A DNA stretch of 35,882 nucleotides from Chromera velia (GCA_018398765.1 JAHBMJ010004541.1:12501-48382), one strand, 5' to 3'; numbered from the stretch's first letter, positions 1-12,294 are shown. Program-made: numbers and translations. The notes: generated by a model from the letters alone, not told the origin.

Positions 1-56
1 TAGTGGCAGTACTAATAACAATTAGATTGTAATGCCCATTGCTTTAAGGAAGTCCA

Positions 57-472
57 GCCAAACAATAATTGTAATTATTGCAATTAATTGTCAATAATTG
101 TAATCAGAGTCATTATCAGACTCAAATATATAGTTACTAGGCAAATGGGGTATCAGCTAGCAGTCTAGAATAAAAGATTAACTCAAATATAAGTAATTAT
201 ACTAGCATTTATGAGGTGGAATGATTATAAATCATCTAAAACAAAAGTTTTACAACCTGCAACTTGGTGTTTTATGTGTTAAACCATATAAACTGTAGTA
301 AATTTTATGGGACAGTATATGAACAACATATGGTAACATATGAACAACACATAGCAACATATAAACAATGCATAAACAAGAATCGCAATTAATTGCAACT
401 AATTGCCTCTCGTCAGCTCTTGCCAAACAATAATTAATAATTGTTTGCAATTAATTCCAATAATTACGATTA
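57..472. repeat. AT-rich intergenic DNA with a degenerate ~50-bp direct repeat
   Basis: Two similar AT-rich stretches, 57-108 and 422-472, both begin with ccaaacaataatt and continue through gcaattaatt, in the same orientation about 365 bp apart. The DNA between them is rich in short attaatt and aacatat motifs. No gene is visible in 1-815. The pair could be the ends of an old inserted element or a local duplication. No target-site duplication was recognised. Confidence 0.45.
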
Positions 473-815
473 GAATAATTGTATTCCTAGCACTGTTTAG
501 TAGTGCCCTTGAGCACTATTGCCGATAACAGCCGATAAATGAATCAGGAGATGGATGACTTAAGATGAATGGATGAACGAATGAGGTAGAGAGAGCTTAT
601 TTGAGCTAGCACTGGAGCCCAATTGTTAGTATTCTGTATCTTTATCGTCACCAATCTAAATAAATCTTAATTTATACTTGGGCACGGCTAACAGTGCCTA
701 TCATAATATCAACTAAAAACCAGAAAAAGTCTCCAAAACTCATGGTATGCCATTGAGTCACATGAAATGATATATAGCGTTGAGCCTAGTTGGGTACACT
801 TCCATTGCTTTCAAC

Positions 816-939
816 GCCGGCATAGCTCAGTGGTAGAGCGCGTACTTTCTATTGATTGACATCGATGTTGTACGTGTGAGCGTCACGTGTGCTTGTCAAC
901 CAAACTACAAGGTCCCGGGTTCGAATCCCGGTGCCGGCA
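816..939 (+). tRNA. Intron-containing tRNA gene, possibly tRNA-Arg(TCT)
   Basis: The 5' acceptor strand GCCGGCA (816-822) pairs perfectly with TGCCGGC (932-938), followed by discriminator A939. The D arm GCTC-AGTGGTA-GAGC (825-839) and T arm CCGGG-TTCGAAT-CCCGG (915-931) are canonical, so both internal promoter boxes are intact. The variable loop reads AGGTC (910-914). If the anticodon loop starts at 846, T33 is 847 and the anticodon is TCT (848-850), with an intron of about 52 bp after A851. The intron carries an inverted repeat, TTGATTGACA near its start and TGTCAACCAA near its end. The anticodon stem (841-845 with 905-909) pairs at only three of five positions, so the isotype is uncertain and the copy could be a pseudogene. 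CCA is not encoded, as expected in a nucleus. Confidence 0.75.
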
Positions 940-940
940 C

Positions 941-945
941 TTTTT
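941..945 (+). terminator. RNA polymerase III T-run terminator
   Basis: A run of five T starts two bases after the tRNA discriminator base, the usual Pol III termination signal. Confidence 0.65.
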
Positions 946-1270
946 GCTTTGCATTGTCATGCGCAACCGACAACACGAGTTCATACCGATACGTATACAT
1001 TGCATACACATTAGTATAAGCTGTACATATATATATATATATATATACGTACATGCCTGTATGAATACCTACAGCGACAGTTTGCTTGTAAACAGCTTTC
1101 TTCGAACCAAAGGGCTCAGTAAATTGTTCCCAAGCTCTTCCCGGAGACCTCTCGAAGTAAGAGTGGAAGATTTACGGTTTGCACTACCTGTCCATTGTAT
1201 ATCTGCCTCCCAGATCCAGAGTTATCAGACTGAATTGACTTTCCCCATCGATCCCTCTCTGACTTTCACC

Positions 1271-3154
1271 ATGGAGTCCTCCCCTGTGGCGGGAGCCTCT
1301 ACGATGTCAGTCACGCAGAATCTGAGCCCGACGTTTGGACTCAACTCCGTGACTGTGCAGCAGACGCCGATTCTGTCTGAGGAACAAGTGAAGAATGCGT
1401 CCAAGCAAATCAAAGACATTACCATCGGACCTGCCAAAGCGACTGTCAGCATCCTTGGTCCCTCCTCCATGTCTCTTCTTCCTTCTTACAAGGTCTCCAA
1501 ACCCAAGAAGGACCTCCCAAGGGAACTACAAAGACCTCTAAGGATAAAATCCCTCGAGAGAGTCAAGGCCATTCCCGACACCCTCACTGATCTGTGCTTC
1601 AAGAAATTGGCCGAAAATTTCTCCAAACTCCCCGAGGGTTTCTTGGACTACCTCTCTGATGGGGAGGCGAACGCAGTCGGACACAACTTTGAGGACTCGG
1701 ACCTAACCAAGGTAAGCCGAGTTCCATTCGTGGGTCCGAAAACTTGTATATATGTATATGTATGTGTATTTGTGTATACATGCTTCTTGAGGCATGATGA
1801 TGACAGTGCATACATACGCAGATATATATCTTGCAGTTCTAGTATCTTCCCATGGCGTCGTAAAAGCAAACGTTCCTTTCTTATGTACATGAGTGTTTCC
1901 TTAGAGAAAGTCTCCGCATCTATCGGTCTGTCTGTCTTTTTGCAGATCTACGACCACATCGACCCGAACCTCCCCATCCCGGTCGCGGCGCCCCGCATAG
2001 ACGACGAGAACTACTGGCAGAAGCGGACGCTGCTCCACCGCAGAAACAGACCGACCGGGTCCGTTCTCTCGGGAAGCGGTCAGGCTCGTCTCCTCGAACA
2101 CGGGGGGAAGTGGAAACGCCTGTACCTGGAGACAGAGTTAGCTCGGTCACTCGAGAGTCTCCCCCTTGACCCGGAGGACGAAGAAATGGACGCACTGAAG
2201 GATCAGCTGAAGCGCTCCTCGCCCTTCGTGGTGTCATTGAAGGTCAACCAGTTGCCTTCTCACATGGACGTGGTGCCTATCCTAGACGGATTGCCTCACT
2301 TGACCAAGCTCTCCATTACTTTCGGAGAAAGGAGACTGGGCATGAATTACGACCGAGGTTCCTTCGGGATGAAATTGAGCGACGCTATGTCCCTCGGTGA
2401 GTCCTTGAGGAGACAGAGCGACCGAATTCTACAGCAACAGCAGAAGAAGATGCAGGCAACAGGAGACATCCCAACAGGCACTGGACCCATCCCTACTCTG
2501 ACCCAGATGCAAGACAGAGACAACGACAAGCCAGACGACCCAGGCATCACAGACCTCTCTCTCCCAAGTAACTTGCTGGAAGATGAGCTGGTGCAGACCC
2601 TGGCAGAAGGTGTGTGCCTCGTTAGAGAATATCCGCTCTCTCATTTTTTTCTTAGGACAGAAGATGAGCTAGTACAGGAGTTGCACATTTGCATTTCTAC
2701 TGAATTTGCCCCCCCCTCTCTCTAGTGATTTCTCACCCGCCCCTTTTCCTTTCGGCTTTCCCCAACAATGGGGAGTGACCTCTGTCTAGCTAGTGTGCTC
2801 CTCCAATTCTCCTGGTTTTCTCTTTTCGTTTCCGATCAGACAGACAGACTGTCCCGATCGACCAATCGATCGATTTCACGTTGCATTCCAGTCGCAAAAT
2901 GGAACGACAAAACAGCAAAACAGTAACGACATTCTACCGCGACGTTTCATTCTGTTTTTTTGTGTTTCTTTTGACGTGACAAAACGCGCCTACGCATTGC
3001 ACTGCACCATTGATTACAAGATAACGATATTGGGCTTCTGGTTGAAAGCACGCACAGGTCTTCGAGGCGCCGCACGCACTTCTCTGCAGAGACTTTCGCT
3101 CTCCCACAACAAAGTGGGGGATCTGGTCAGTCGATCAGGAAGCTTGCGCCTCTT

Positions 3155-3196
<42 letters not shown>

Positions 3197-3228
3197 ACGC
3201 AGTCACAGTCACACACACACACACACAT

Positions 3229-3265
<37 letters not shown>

Positions 3266-3638
3266 TACACACACACATGTACAGACACACACACACACAC
3301 AGAGGGGGGGGGGGGAAGNNNNNNNNNNNNNNNNNNNNNNNNNNNNNNNGGGGGGGGGGGGAAGTACAGCATCAACCGCATGCAACCTTGCCGATTGAGC
3401 TCCTGAAGGAGGACTGACTGCACGTCTCCATCTATGTGTGGATTGTTCCCCTTTTTCCGCTTGTGCCTGCCTGTACACGCGGCTGCCTGCAGGGTGCCAA
3501 CAGTCTCTCTGACCTCCTCAAACCCCCCTCGTTGCTGGAGGTGTTAGATCTGTCTGACAATCAGGTAGGCGCATCGGTCTCGGAAGGCTTTTTTTTGTGT
3601 CTCCCTGCTTCCTTTATTTGTCCTGTGCGCCCTGGTAT

Positions 3639-3673
<35 letters not shown>

Positions 3674-4509
3674 CCCTTGGTCCTTTTCTTTGATGCAGAT
3701 TAGTTCCTGCATGTCTTTTCTTTGGCACTGTAAAGGAGACTCAAGCAGACAGACAAAAGAGACTCCGCATTCCCTTCTGCTGAGTGAATCCTGCGGACTG
3801 TGTCCCATGCTTGCTCGTGACAGAAAACAATCAATGAACAGAACAAAAACACCACGGGGAGATCTTCGTCTGCTTTCAAAGTGACCTCGCGCTGCCTATG
3901 CTGCATGGCGACCCTCAGGTCCTTTCTTCTAGCTACTGAGAATTCGCGCTTCAGCAGAATGTCTCAGGAGAGAGACCGCATTGCTCTCTCGAAACTCGGC
4001 TATCTGTCTGTCTGCAGATCCACGCCTACGGTGCTCTGCGCCTCGGAGCCTCACTGATGGAAAATGCAACGCTGAGGGTGCTGAACTTGAAGATGAACAG
4101 GTGGGGAGGATTTCTCTTTTTTTCTGTCTTTCTCTCTATATATATTTTTTCCTGGCTGCATTTTTCCTACCTGTCTTGACCACACTCCGAGCAATGGGAG
4201 TGTCCTCCTTCCTGCTTACCCCGTCGGTAGATCCATGGGTGGATGGATGGATGAAAAGTGTATATAAGAGAGAGCGAGAGAGAGAGAGAGTGGTAGACAT
4301 GCAGCCGGACGATGGCATTTGATGTGGAGGCCTTCCTTAGTGTATCCTAGAAAAGAAAAAAACTGACCTGTATGAAACTGAGCTCCGGCTCTGTGTTTTT
4401 CTTTCTTTCTTTCTTTCTTCCTTCCTTCCTTCCTTCCTTCCTTCCTTTCTTCCTTCCTTTCTTTCTTTCTTTCTTTCTTTCTTTTTTCCTTTCCTTTTCT
4501 TTCTTTCGT

Positions 4510-4541
<32 letters not shown>

Positions 4542-5877
4542 TCATGCGTTCATCATCTCCCTCAGGTTGGGGGACGATGGTGTGTCTCACCTCTCGGAGT
4601 GTTTGGCCTCCTGCAACAACGAGACGCTGGCTCTGGAGGAACTGAGCTTGGCCTCCAACGGCGCCACAAAGAGGGTGCGTGTACGGGCCTGCATGGGGCA
4701 CTTAGTTCTTTCTGGAGCTTGACGGATATGATGCGCAGTTTCTGTGCAACCCTACTAATTCTTTTGGAGCAGCTTTGAAATTTGGAAGGAGACCAGAAGA
4801 AATTGTGGTCTTGTTAGCGGTCTTATTAGTGTCTCTGCATTCATGAACTCTTCTCTCTCACCCAACTCTCTCTCTACCTGCCTGCCTGCAGTCCCTCCCG
4901 AGTCTGTGCGGTCTGTTGAGGTCCAACACAACGATGACGTCATTCGACCTCTCCGGAAACAAACTCTGCCCTCTGTCCTTGACTGCCGCGGGCTCTCACA
5001 AACACCCCGGCAGTGTGGCGGCCGCAGCGGAACTGGACCCAAAAGGCCCGCCCGCGTCTCTCTCTCTCTCTCTCTTGCATTTTGTCACAGATGCACATTT
5101 TCCACTATAAACACAAATAGGACCAGCCAGGGGCTTCCTTTCATGAATGGCAAACCTGCTGTTCATTGCAGACAGAGAGAAAGACGGAGTTTTGACGGTC
5201 GAAATGGAATAGCCAGTCCACCTGCAGGGAGACACGAAGTCAAAGTCAAAAATGCAATTGTGTTCTTCTGACATGTCCTGAGTGCTCTTTTTGTTTCTCC
5301 TCTTACTCTCATTTGTTTCAAATCATACTTTTTCTCTCTCTCTTTTTTTCTCTCCTGCAGAGGCGCTCAGGTCACCCCTAAAATGATTTGAAGGGGGACA
5401 GATCTGTTTCATTTTCCTCTTCCCTCTCTTATGGCCTCTGTCTGTCTGCTTGCAGAGGTGATTCTCCGTCAGGGAGAGCTCGGAGAGAGGCCTGATGAAG
5501 AGGACGCAGCAAAAATGAACAAAAAGAACAAAAACGGCAACCAAAAGGAGACAGGAGAGGAGGAGGACCTGGAAGAGGAAGACGCAGCAGAGGGTCAGGG
5601 GAGAACTCATGCAAAGACTACAGCTGTACAGAGAAGGATGGTTGGATGGTTGGATGGGTGGATAGATGGACGTATGAATGAATGGATGGAGGAGCTAATG
5701 GGTTGTTGAGAAGACAGATAGGAGGCACGCAGGTCACAAAGCAGGCACTTTCTTGCCTGACGACACTGAGGTCGCATCAGGCCCCCATCAGTCTGTCTGT
5801 CTGTCATGGAATCCCACGATGATGCACTCTTCTCTTTGCAGTGCTTCTTTCTCTTCGAAAAGGAATGTGAAGCAATT

Positions 5878-5913
<36 letters not shown>

Positions 5914-6571
5914 TCCTTCCTTCTTTCTTTCTTCCTTCCTTCCTTCCTTCCTTCCTTTGTTTGTGTTTGATCCGAGTAATTAATCATTGTGGAAAGTTTC
6001 CGCCTCGCTGGATGGACCCGACAGACAGACAGAGAGTTTCGTGCAGACCTCTGACCTGTTTCTGGCTGGATCTTTGTGTCAGTCTCGTCCTATCTGCCTC
6101 CTTGCGTGCCAGTGTCTGCGCGCGAGCGCATGCGCGCGCGCCTCTGTCCCTCTGTGTGTGTATGCCTGTTTCTGTTTTGAATCCCTCTGTCTGTCTGTTT
6201 CTGTGAATGCAGAGTCGTCAGAGTCGGCTCGCAGGAACCAGAGCATAAGGGGAGACGAGAAAGCTGTCAACGCTCTCATCGAGGCCGTGAATGAAAACAA
6301 ATGTCAGTCAGTCAGTCAGTCAGTCATAAGCTCATCTAGTCATTTGGGTTGGAACAGAAAAGACCCATGCCTTGTGTATTGTCTCTTCTTGCTTGCTTCT
6401 ACTGTATGTTCCGTTTTTTAGCAGTAACACCATTGACAAATAGAAAACAAAGTTGAGGAAGGAAAAAAGCCTCCGAAACACAAGGTAGGTGGCACTTTCC
6501 CTTGGAGACACCCCTGCTCTTCTTTCTCTTTACTCAAGTCCGTCTGTGCGTTGCCGGCTTTTGAGACACAG

Positions 6572-6612
<41 letters not shown>

Positions 6613-8138
6613 TGATGGATCTTCTATCCATCTGTCTGCAATGGCCCCACCCATCCTTGGATTTTCTATTTATTTCTTCCTTTCTCCATCCTCGATTTGC
6701 TGCATTTGTCTCCCCTCCTCCACTCCTCTCTTCTCTTCTCTTCTCTTCTCCCCTAGCTTCCTCCATATCTCTGTCCGCACAAAAAGTGTGCATGTCTTGA
6801 TTTAGCTTGTCATGTCTGTACATTTGTTTCCGTTCCCCGGTCCTCTCTCTTCTTTTCCTGCAGCCCTGGTAAAACTGGACCTTCAACTCTGCGGCTTCCC
6901 TCCAGACGTCTACAGGGCAATGCAGACGTGAGCCAGCCACAAAATGACACGACATTGTGTTGCATGTGCATCCATCTTCCTTCTCATAGAGTGTTGCATG
7001 TGTATATGCATCCATCTTCCTTCCTTCCCATGGAGTGTTGCATGTGTATATGCATCCATCTTCCTTCCCATGCAGTGTTGCATGTGTATATGCATCCATC
7101 TTCCTTCTCATGGAGTGTTGCATGTGTATATGCATTCATCTTCCTTCCTTCCCATGGAGTGTTGCATGTGTATATGCATCCATCTTCCTTCTCATGGAGT
7201 GTTGCATGTCTATATGCATCCATCTTCCTTCCCATGGAGTGTTGCATGTGTATATGCATCCATCTTCCTTCTCATGGAGTGTTGCATGTGTATATGCATC
7301 CATCTTCCTTCCCATGGAGTGTTGCATGTGTATATGCATTCATCTTCCTTCCCATGGAGTGTTGCATGTGTATATACATCCATCTTCCTTCCCATGGAGT
7401 GTTGCATGTGTATATGCATCCATCTTCCTTCCCATGGAGTGAGGACTTTTGGGTGATCGTTCCTGCTGATTACGAGATCACAAGATTCAGTCCTGCAAAC
7501 ACGCTTGAGTAAAAACGGGATAACGGATGGATTGATGGATAGATATAGGGATGAATGAACAGAAGAACAGATGCATGAATCGATTTGTAAACGCACTTGT
7601 TCTGCAAGGCATCGCTCAGTCCCGTGCCTTATCGATCAATCGCAGAGGGGTTTCTTTGCGTGGAAGAGGCGAGAGGAAATCGTGATTCGTTTTTTTTTCT
7701 CTTCACTTCGTGAATGCAACGTCGACAGGAAAAGTGCGCCTCGGATGTCTTCTGATTCTCTTAGCTTCTCTTCTGCACGGATGCAATGTGATGTGATGCA
7801 GTGCGGTGAAGCATCGTGACCTCGAGCGAAAGGGAATCCCGGTAGACCGATGGATGAAGGTAGTTGAGAAGCTTGAGATGGCAAGCGGGGGAGAGGGAGA
7901 GGGAGTGCGGGAGGAAGAGGGAGAAGGAGAAGCGAATGCAGAGGGAGGTGGGGAAGGAGAAGGAGACGGACAGGGCGAGGACGGTCAAGGAGCAGAAGGA
8001 GGGGAAGGGGGCGGAGGGACGCCTGTGGAAGGGGAGAAGGACAATGCAGAGAACGGGAAAAAGGAGCAGGGGGGAAACTCATCAAAGGAAGGGGCGGCGT
8101 CTGATAAGCCTGCGGCAGAGGGAGGAGGGGGAGCGTGA
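1271..8138 (+). CDS. DRC5/TCTE1-like leucine-rich repeat protein (nexin-dynein regulatory complex)
   Basis: Eleven exons join in phase: 1271-1711, 1946-2609, 3058-3125, 3493-3564, 4018-4100, 4566-4674, 4892-5012, 5456-5593, 6213-6302, 6864-6927 and 7802-8138. They give 728 residues ending in TGA, and every intron is GT-AG. The start ATG has a strong context (ttcaccatgg). Residues 166-171 (DDENYW) and 200-209 (GGKWKRLYLE) resemble the N-terminal domain of TCTE1/DRC5. They are followed by a GMNYD segment and then leucine-rich repeats from about residue 350 to 617, such as LQRLSLSHNKVGD, LLEVLDLSDNQ, LRVLNLKMNR and MTSFDLSGNKL, with exons 3-7 each carrying roughly one repeat. An acidic, Lys-rich insert (about 530-565) interrupts the repeats, and a Gly/Glu-rich tail follows residue 645. 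Members of this family sit in the axonemal nexin-dynein regulatory complex, which controls ciliary bending. The gene structure is firm. The orthology is recognised by eye. The weakest junction is the exon 7 donor (gtgtgg). Confidence 0.8.
3172..3300 (+). repeat. (AC)n microsatellite in DRC5-like intron 3
   Basis: An ACACAC tract follows a CTCTCT tract, interrupted by gtgtac and agtcac variants. It lies wholly inside the intron between exons 3 and 4. Confidence 0.95.
3319..3349. other. Assembly gap (31 N) bordered by G runs
   Basis: Thirty-one N lie between two poly-G runs in intron 3 of the DRC5-like gene. The true length and content are unknown. The reading frame is not affected. Confidence 0.97.
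4399..4545 (+). repeat. (CTTT)n/(CTTC)n microsatellite in DRC5-like intron 5
   Basis: A pure pyrimidine tetranucleotide tract ends about 20 bp before the exon 6 acceptor. It probably also supplies the polypyrimidine tract. Confidence 0.95.
5877..5957 (+). repeat. (CTTT)n/(CTTC)n microsatellite in DRC5-like intron 8
   Basis: The same tetranucleotide family as the tract in intron 5, with pyrimidines again on the coding strand. Confidence 0.95.
6574..6609 (+). repeat. (CT)n microsatellite in DRC5-like intron 9
   Basis: About 18 uninterrupted CT dinucleotides inside the intron between exons 9 and 10. Confidence 0.95.
6957..7440 (+). repeat. 42-46 bp minisatellite, about 11 copies, in DRC5-like intron 10
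   Basis: The unit runs from gtgttgcatgtgtatatgca through tccatcttccttcccatgga to gt (42 bp). Some copies carry an extra ttcc (46 bp), and a few single-base variants occur (cttctc for cttccc, catag for catgg). The array begins about 30 bp after the exon 10 donor. It is open in several frames on both strands simply because the unit length is a multiple of three, so those long open frames are not genes. Confidence 0.95.
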
Positions 8139-8286
8139 AGTGGTGGAGTAAAACAGAGCAAAACGGTCCTCCATTGTTCAGCTGTGACAGGAGGTACTGA
8201 CGATTGTCAGTATTTAAGTATAATTACCAGAATGAGCTAAGAAGATGATATGCATGGCCCGGGCACCAGCAGAATTGCATTCATGT

Positions 8287-8292
8287 AATAAA
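8287..8292 (+). promoter_or_regulatory. Poly(A) signal of the DRC5-like gene
   Basis: AATAAA lies about 150 bp after the TGA stop codon, a typical 3'-UTR distance. Confidence 0.6.
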
Positions 8293-10620
8293 CTGCATGG
8301 TTTTATGTCACACTGAGTGTAAGTGGCTTTTCTTCAATTAGAAAATTTCCGATTCAAAACGTATGTTATTTCCTATGGAAAAATCTCAAGTTTGAATGGT
8401 ATTTTATTAATTTATAACCAAAATGATTATGTGAAGCTAATATTGCATTATGATGGTGCTTAAATTTGAAATCTTTGAGATTTAAGATGTTGATACAGAT
8501 TGATTCAATATTGAGCTTTCTATACTAAGTTTAAATTAAGAACTTTTTTCATTGTAAATAATTGTAAAACTTAATTATGAAATTAAAAACTATACAACAC
8601 ATTGATGCGGCGTCAGATGCGCCATTTTATCTTTTTAAATTTTGAATTTTAATGTATTAAAAAAAGTTTAATTTAACTGGATGAGTTCAAAAAGTAATGT
8701 TCTACAACTTTAATATGCGGTTTAATACCGGGTTTATCTTGATCTGACATCACTAGCAGGCTTTAAATTGTATTTTATTCTATTTTAAAACTTTATATAT
8801 CACCGCTAGCTCCTCACACGTCTTACATGCACACACTATACTGCACACAGTTTCATCTCTAGCTTGAGTTTCATCGTTTTTTAGCTAACATAAAATCATG
8901 CGCATGAATAAGAAATGTGAATGCTACTAGGCATGCTAGCTAGCTATGAGTACCATGTATCACAATAATTGCATGATTTGTGATGAGTTCCCCTCTAGGT
9001 TCCCCTCAAAATACGTACGTACGTCTTATGAATTCGAATTTCGAATGCAATTTGAAAGCTAGCTTGAAAGAAAAAGACAGCTTTGCCCACGGCCTTCGCC
9101 CCTCCGAATGGCGCAAATTAAGAGTCAAGGATTGGGAAAAAAGACGCCCTAAGGCTTTCTAGCGCCTTGTCATTGGGTGACTGTTGTGTCCTGAACTGCT
9201 GCCTCTACAACAGAAGCATAAAAAGAAGGCACAGATGAACATCTGATCGATCGATGTGCATGGTGATTTTCCGAGTCTGACAAGCTCGCTCGCATTCTTG
9301 ATACTCTTCTTTCTTGTTTCCTCCCAACTTGCCGGAGAGAGTCAATCAAGGGTAACTCAGGACAGATGAAACCTCACTTGGATGAATTTTGATGGAAAGA
9401 GGCAAACGGCTCCAAATCTGCTCGATCGATCCTGGATGATCATGCGGATGCATGAAGCACCCTGCCTCGACCCCTCTAACACCTAACCCTTTCATATATA
9501 CGTAGAGGTGCCACTTGCACAAGACGCAGGGAACTGAGTAGAGGTGAGAATGCCCTCATGCATAGCCGCACCCGTCGCTAGCAGGTACTTTTGATTTGTA
9601 CCGGTACCCGTTCGACTCTTTGCACTCCTTCTTGGTTGCCCACCACCCGGATTGGCGGCTATTCGGATTTGAGCTTTCGCAGCATCCATCCACTTCCTGC
9701 TTTTTTTGCAGGAAAGGCCTGCATGCAGGGAGAAAAAGGATAGTGGAAAATCAATGGGGACAAAATGGCCTGCCTTGCAGTGCGACAATCTCGTGTGATC
9801 TGACCTCTGATAAGACCTTCAAGACTGCTCGCAGAGAGACATGCGTCGACCCTGAGCGAAGACCTCTTCATACATTAGAAAGCGACACGCCATGTCCAAG
9901 CATGCACACGGAAAGATTCATACCCGTGGGTTCGTGCAGCTTTGCATCACAATAGTCGAGTGAGTACAGATGCACTCACTCGATCTATTGATTTTTTTTT
10001 CACTTCTGAATCATGTATGGACGAATCTCTCACGCCTGTGCTGGGCATGGCCTGCCGACCCGTTGTATTTCTTCTGCTGCTGAGTTTCAAGGAACTGCGC
10101 ATACTTGGACCCCTCGTGCCCCTCCCGGTCCATCTGGAGAAGGACAGGCTCGTTGCTGCAGATGGGGAAGAAAAACAAGCCGCAAGGGAAAAGTATGTCC
10201 AGAGAGAGAAATACGCGAAACAATCAGGAGACGCTAAAAAAAAAAAGGCTTCCAGATACAGATGCTTTCTGTCCGAGAAAATTTATGCCCGTACGTCCTT
10301 CGTACAGTCATGCTCACCGTGTCTTCTGTGACACCCGGTGCTGCTGCAGGGCAGTGACACACGCAGTGGCCATCAGCGGAATGATGACAGCAAACTTCAT
10401 TCTTTTCGCGGGCGAAATATGTATGTCGATACAGTAATTCGGGAACATCGTCAGCGTTGCTCTCTACCCTCCTTGGAAGTTCCTCTGACGCTAATCTGAA
10501 ATACGATTCTCGTCCAATGGCCTGCGCACTGAGCTACCGACAAAACCTTTTTTGTCGACGACGTCTGCACGCACATATATGTGTGGTTTAGCTCAAGGTC
10601 ATGCAAGAGAGAGTTCTTTT
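8293..10620. other. Intergenic region without a recognised gene
   Basis: 8300-8900 is AT-rich with no coding signal. 9000-10450 has short open frames on both strands, the longest about 120-130 codons. None shows a recognisable domain, consistent splice sites or a homologous motif, so none is called. The region separates the DRC5-like gene from the BBIP1-like gene and may hold the latter's 5' UTR and promoter. Confidence 0.5.
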
Positions 10621-10635
10621 TTACTGCATGCTGGC

Positions 10636-10768
10636 TGCATGCATGCAAGCATGATCTGCTCGCGATCCCAATTAATGTGCGTGCATATGCATGAATTAAT
10701 GCATGCAATGCGCGGGCCGCATGCATGCATGACCGCTGCATGCACTGCATGCATATATATTGCATGCA
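10636..10768 (+). promoter_or_regulatory. Cluster of seven TGCATGCA palindromes upstream of the BBIP1-like gene
   Basis: TGCATGCA occurs at 10636, 10640 (overlapping), 10700, 10722, 10737, 10746 and 10761, within 133 bp, and further GCATGC cores lie nearby. The cluster is about 470-600 bp before the BBIP1-like start codon. In apicomplexans this octamer is a known ApiAP2 binding motif. A promoter role here is inference. Confidence 0.45.
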
Positions 10769-11237
10769 AATGCGCTTTTCGGACCTTTAATTGCTTTGCG
10801 GGGCCACCTGCATGTCCGCCACCATCAGACAGTCAGACTGAGTCGGACAGACTCCAACGACAATATGGTCGGAGGAATCCGAGAGGACGTCAAAAGGACT
10901 CGGATCACCAGGCACCGAAAGCTGAGTCCCGCATAAGTCAGTCCGAACTCCTAACAATTATTGACAAGTTTAAATTCCCCCCTTCATGTTCCGTGCAGCA
11001 GCTACGCGGACGTCTATCTGATACTTGTGCGCATGAGGTCGCGGGTACTGGTGGATTGATTGATCTTTCTTCAGTCTGCACAGTACGTTGAATCAAAAGA
11101 TCAGAAAGAGTGCCTGGTTGTGATCGAGACTCTGGCAATCTCTCCTCTGACGCTCTTTCCTGCTTGCTCAATCACTGGCACACACGCGACCCTTTCCACG
11201 CGCTCTGAGTTCCCGTCCCGGTTCCTCCTCTCGCTCA

Positions 11238-11864
11238 ATGGGAGACGCTCAGAAGTCCCAAACGATGGACGGTCTCCGAGAGGTTCTGCCAGACAGCGGG
11301 GCCGTCTACACAGAGAAAGGAGACTTCACAGACGTCAGCCCAGTAGGAAGTCGGCCTTGTGGATCATTGCGTGAAGAAGTATGTGCGAGAGACACGACCA
11401 GGAAGGTTTAGAGACAGACAAACATTTCGAATTGCGGTGGGAGAAGGTTTAATGGTGCGAGCGTGCCACATATGACTCTGGCTGGAAGGAAAGACAGCGT
11501 TTGACTCAGTGCGACCTTCAGGTTGTCTGTCAATGCATCCTCAGTAAGAAACCCACTATGCATGGTTGTGATGGGATCGACGTGCACCGTTGAGGGATCC
11601 ATGCACCGACAGGATCCCCCGTGTATCTGTCTGAACGTGTGTACGTACGCCCGGGTACCTTGCTGCCTTCCTGGCCTTTTGTCTTAGTGCGGCTGAGGAG
11701 CTATTTGCCGGTCTCTCTCATTCCTCGTGTGTCTCTCCTGTCATGGATTCGTCTGTAGAGTAATGTTGTCCGAAAGATGAAATGGGGACGGACACCTAGA
11801 GAATGCGTCCAATGGTGTCGGCCAGCAACCAGTCCATATTTCTGCCTTGTTCTGGCCTTCCTGC

Positions 11865-11899
<35 letters not shown>

Positions 11900-11909
11900 T
11901 TCTTTCTTT

Positions 11910-11941
<32 letters not shown>

Positions 11942-12219
11942 TCGTTCGTTCGTTCGTTCGTTCGTTCGTCCTTCCTTCCTTCCTTCCTTCCTTCCTTCCT
12001 TCCGTTCGTTCGTTCGTTCTTTCTTTCTTTCTTTCTTTCTTTCTTTTTTCTTCTTTCTTCTTTCCTTCTTTCCTTCTTTCGTTCTTTCGTTCTTTCGTCC
12101 TTTCTTTCTTGCTTTCTTTCGTTCGTTCTTTCGTTCTTTCTTTCTTTCTTTCTTTCTTTCTACCTTTCTTTCTTTCTTTCTTTCTACCTTTCTTTCTTTC
12201 TTTCTTTCTTTCTTTCTAC

Positions 12220-12250
<31 letters not shown>

Positions 12251-12260
12251 TTCTTTCTTT

Positions 12261-12294
<34 letters not shown>

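Noticed and set aside
887-1270. Upstream extension of the first coding exon's open frame
   Set aside because: It starts inside the tRNA, crosses a TA repeat and has no protein-like character. The ATG at 1271 has a much better context.
6928-7512. Repetitive Cys/His/Met-rich open frames on both strands
   Set aside because: They translate the 42-bp minisatellite, whose length is a multiple of three, inside an intron.
9942-10437. Open frames with charged Lys/Glu-rich segments
   Set aside because: No start context, splice continuity or recognisable domain. Overlapping frames look equally plausible.
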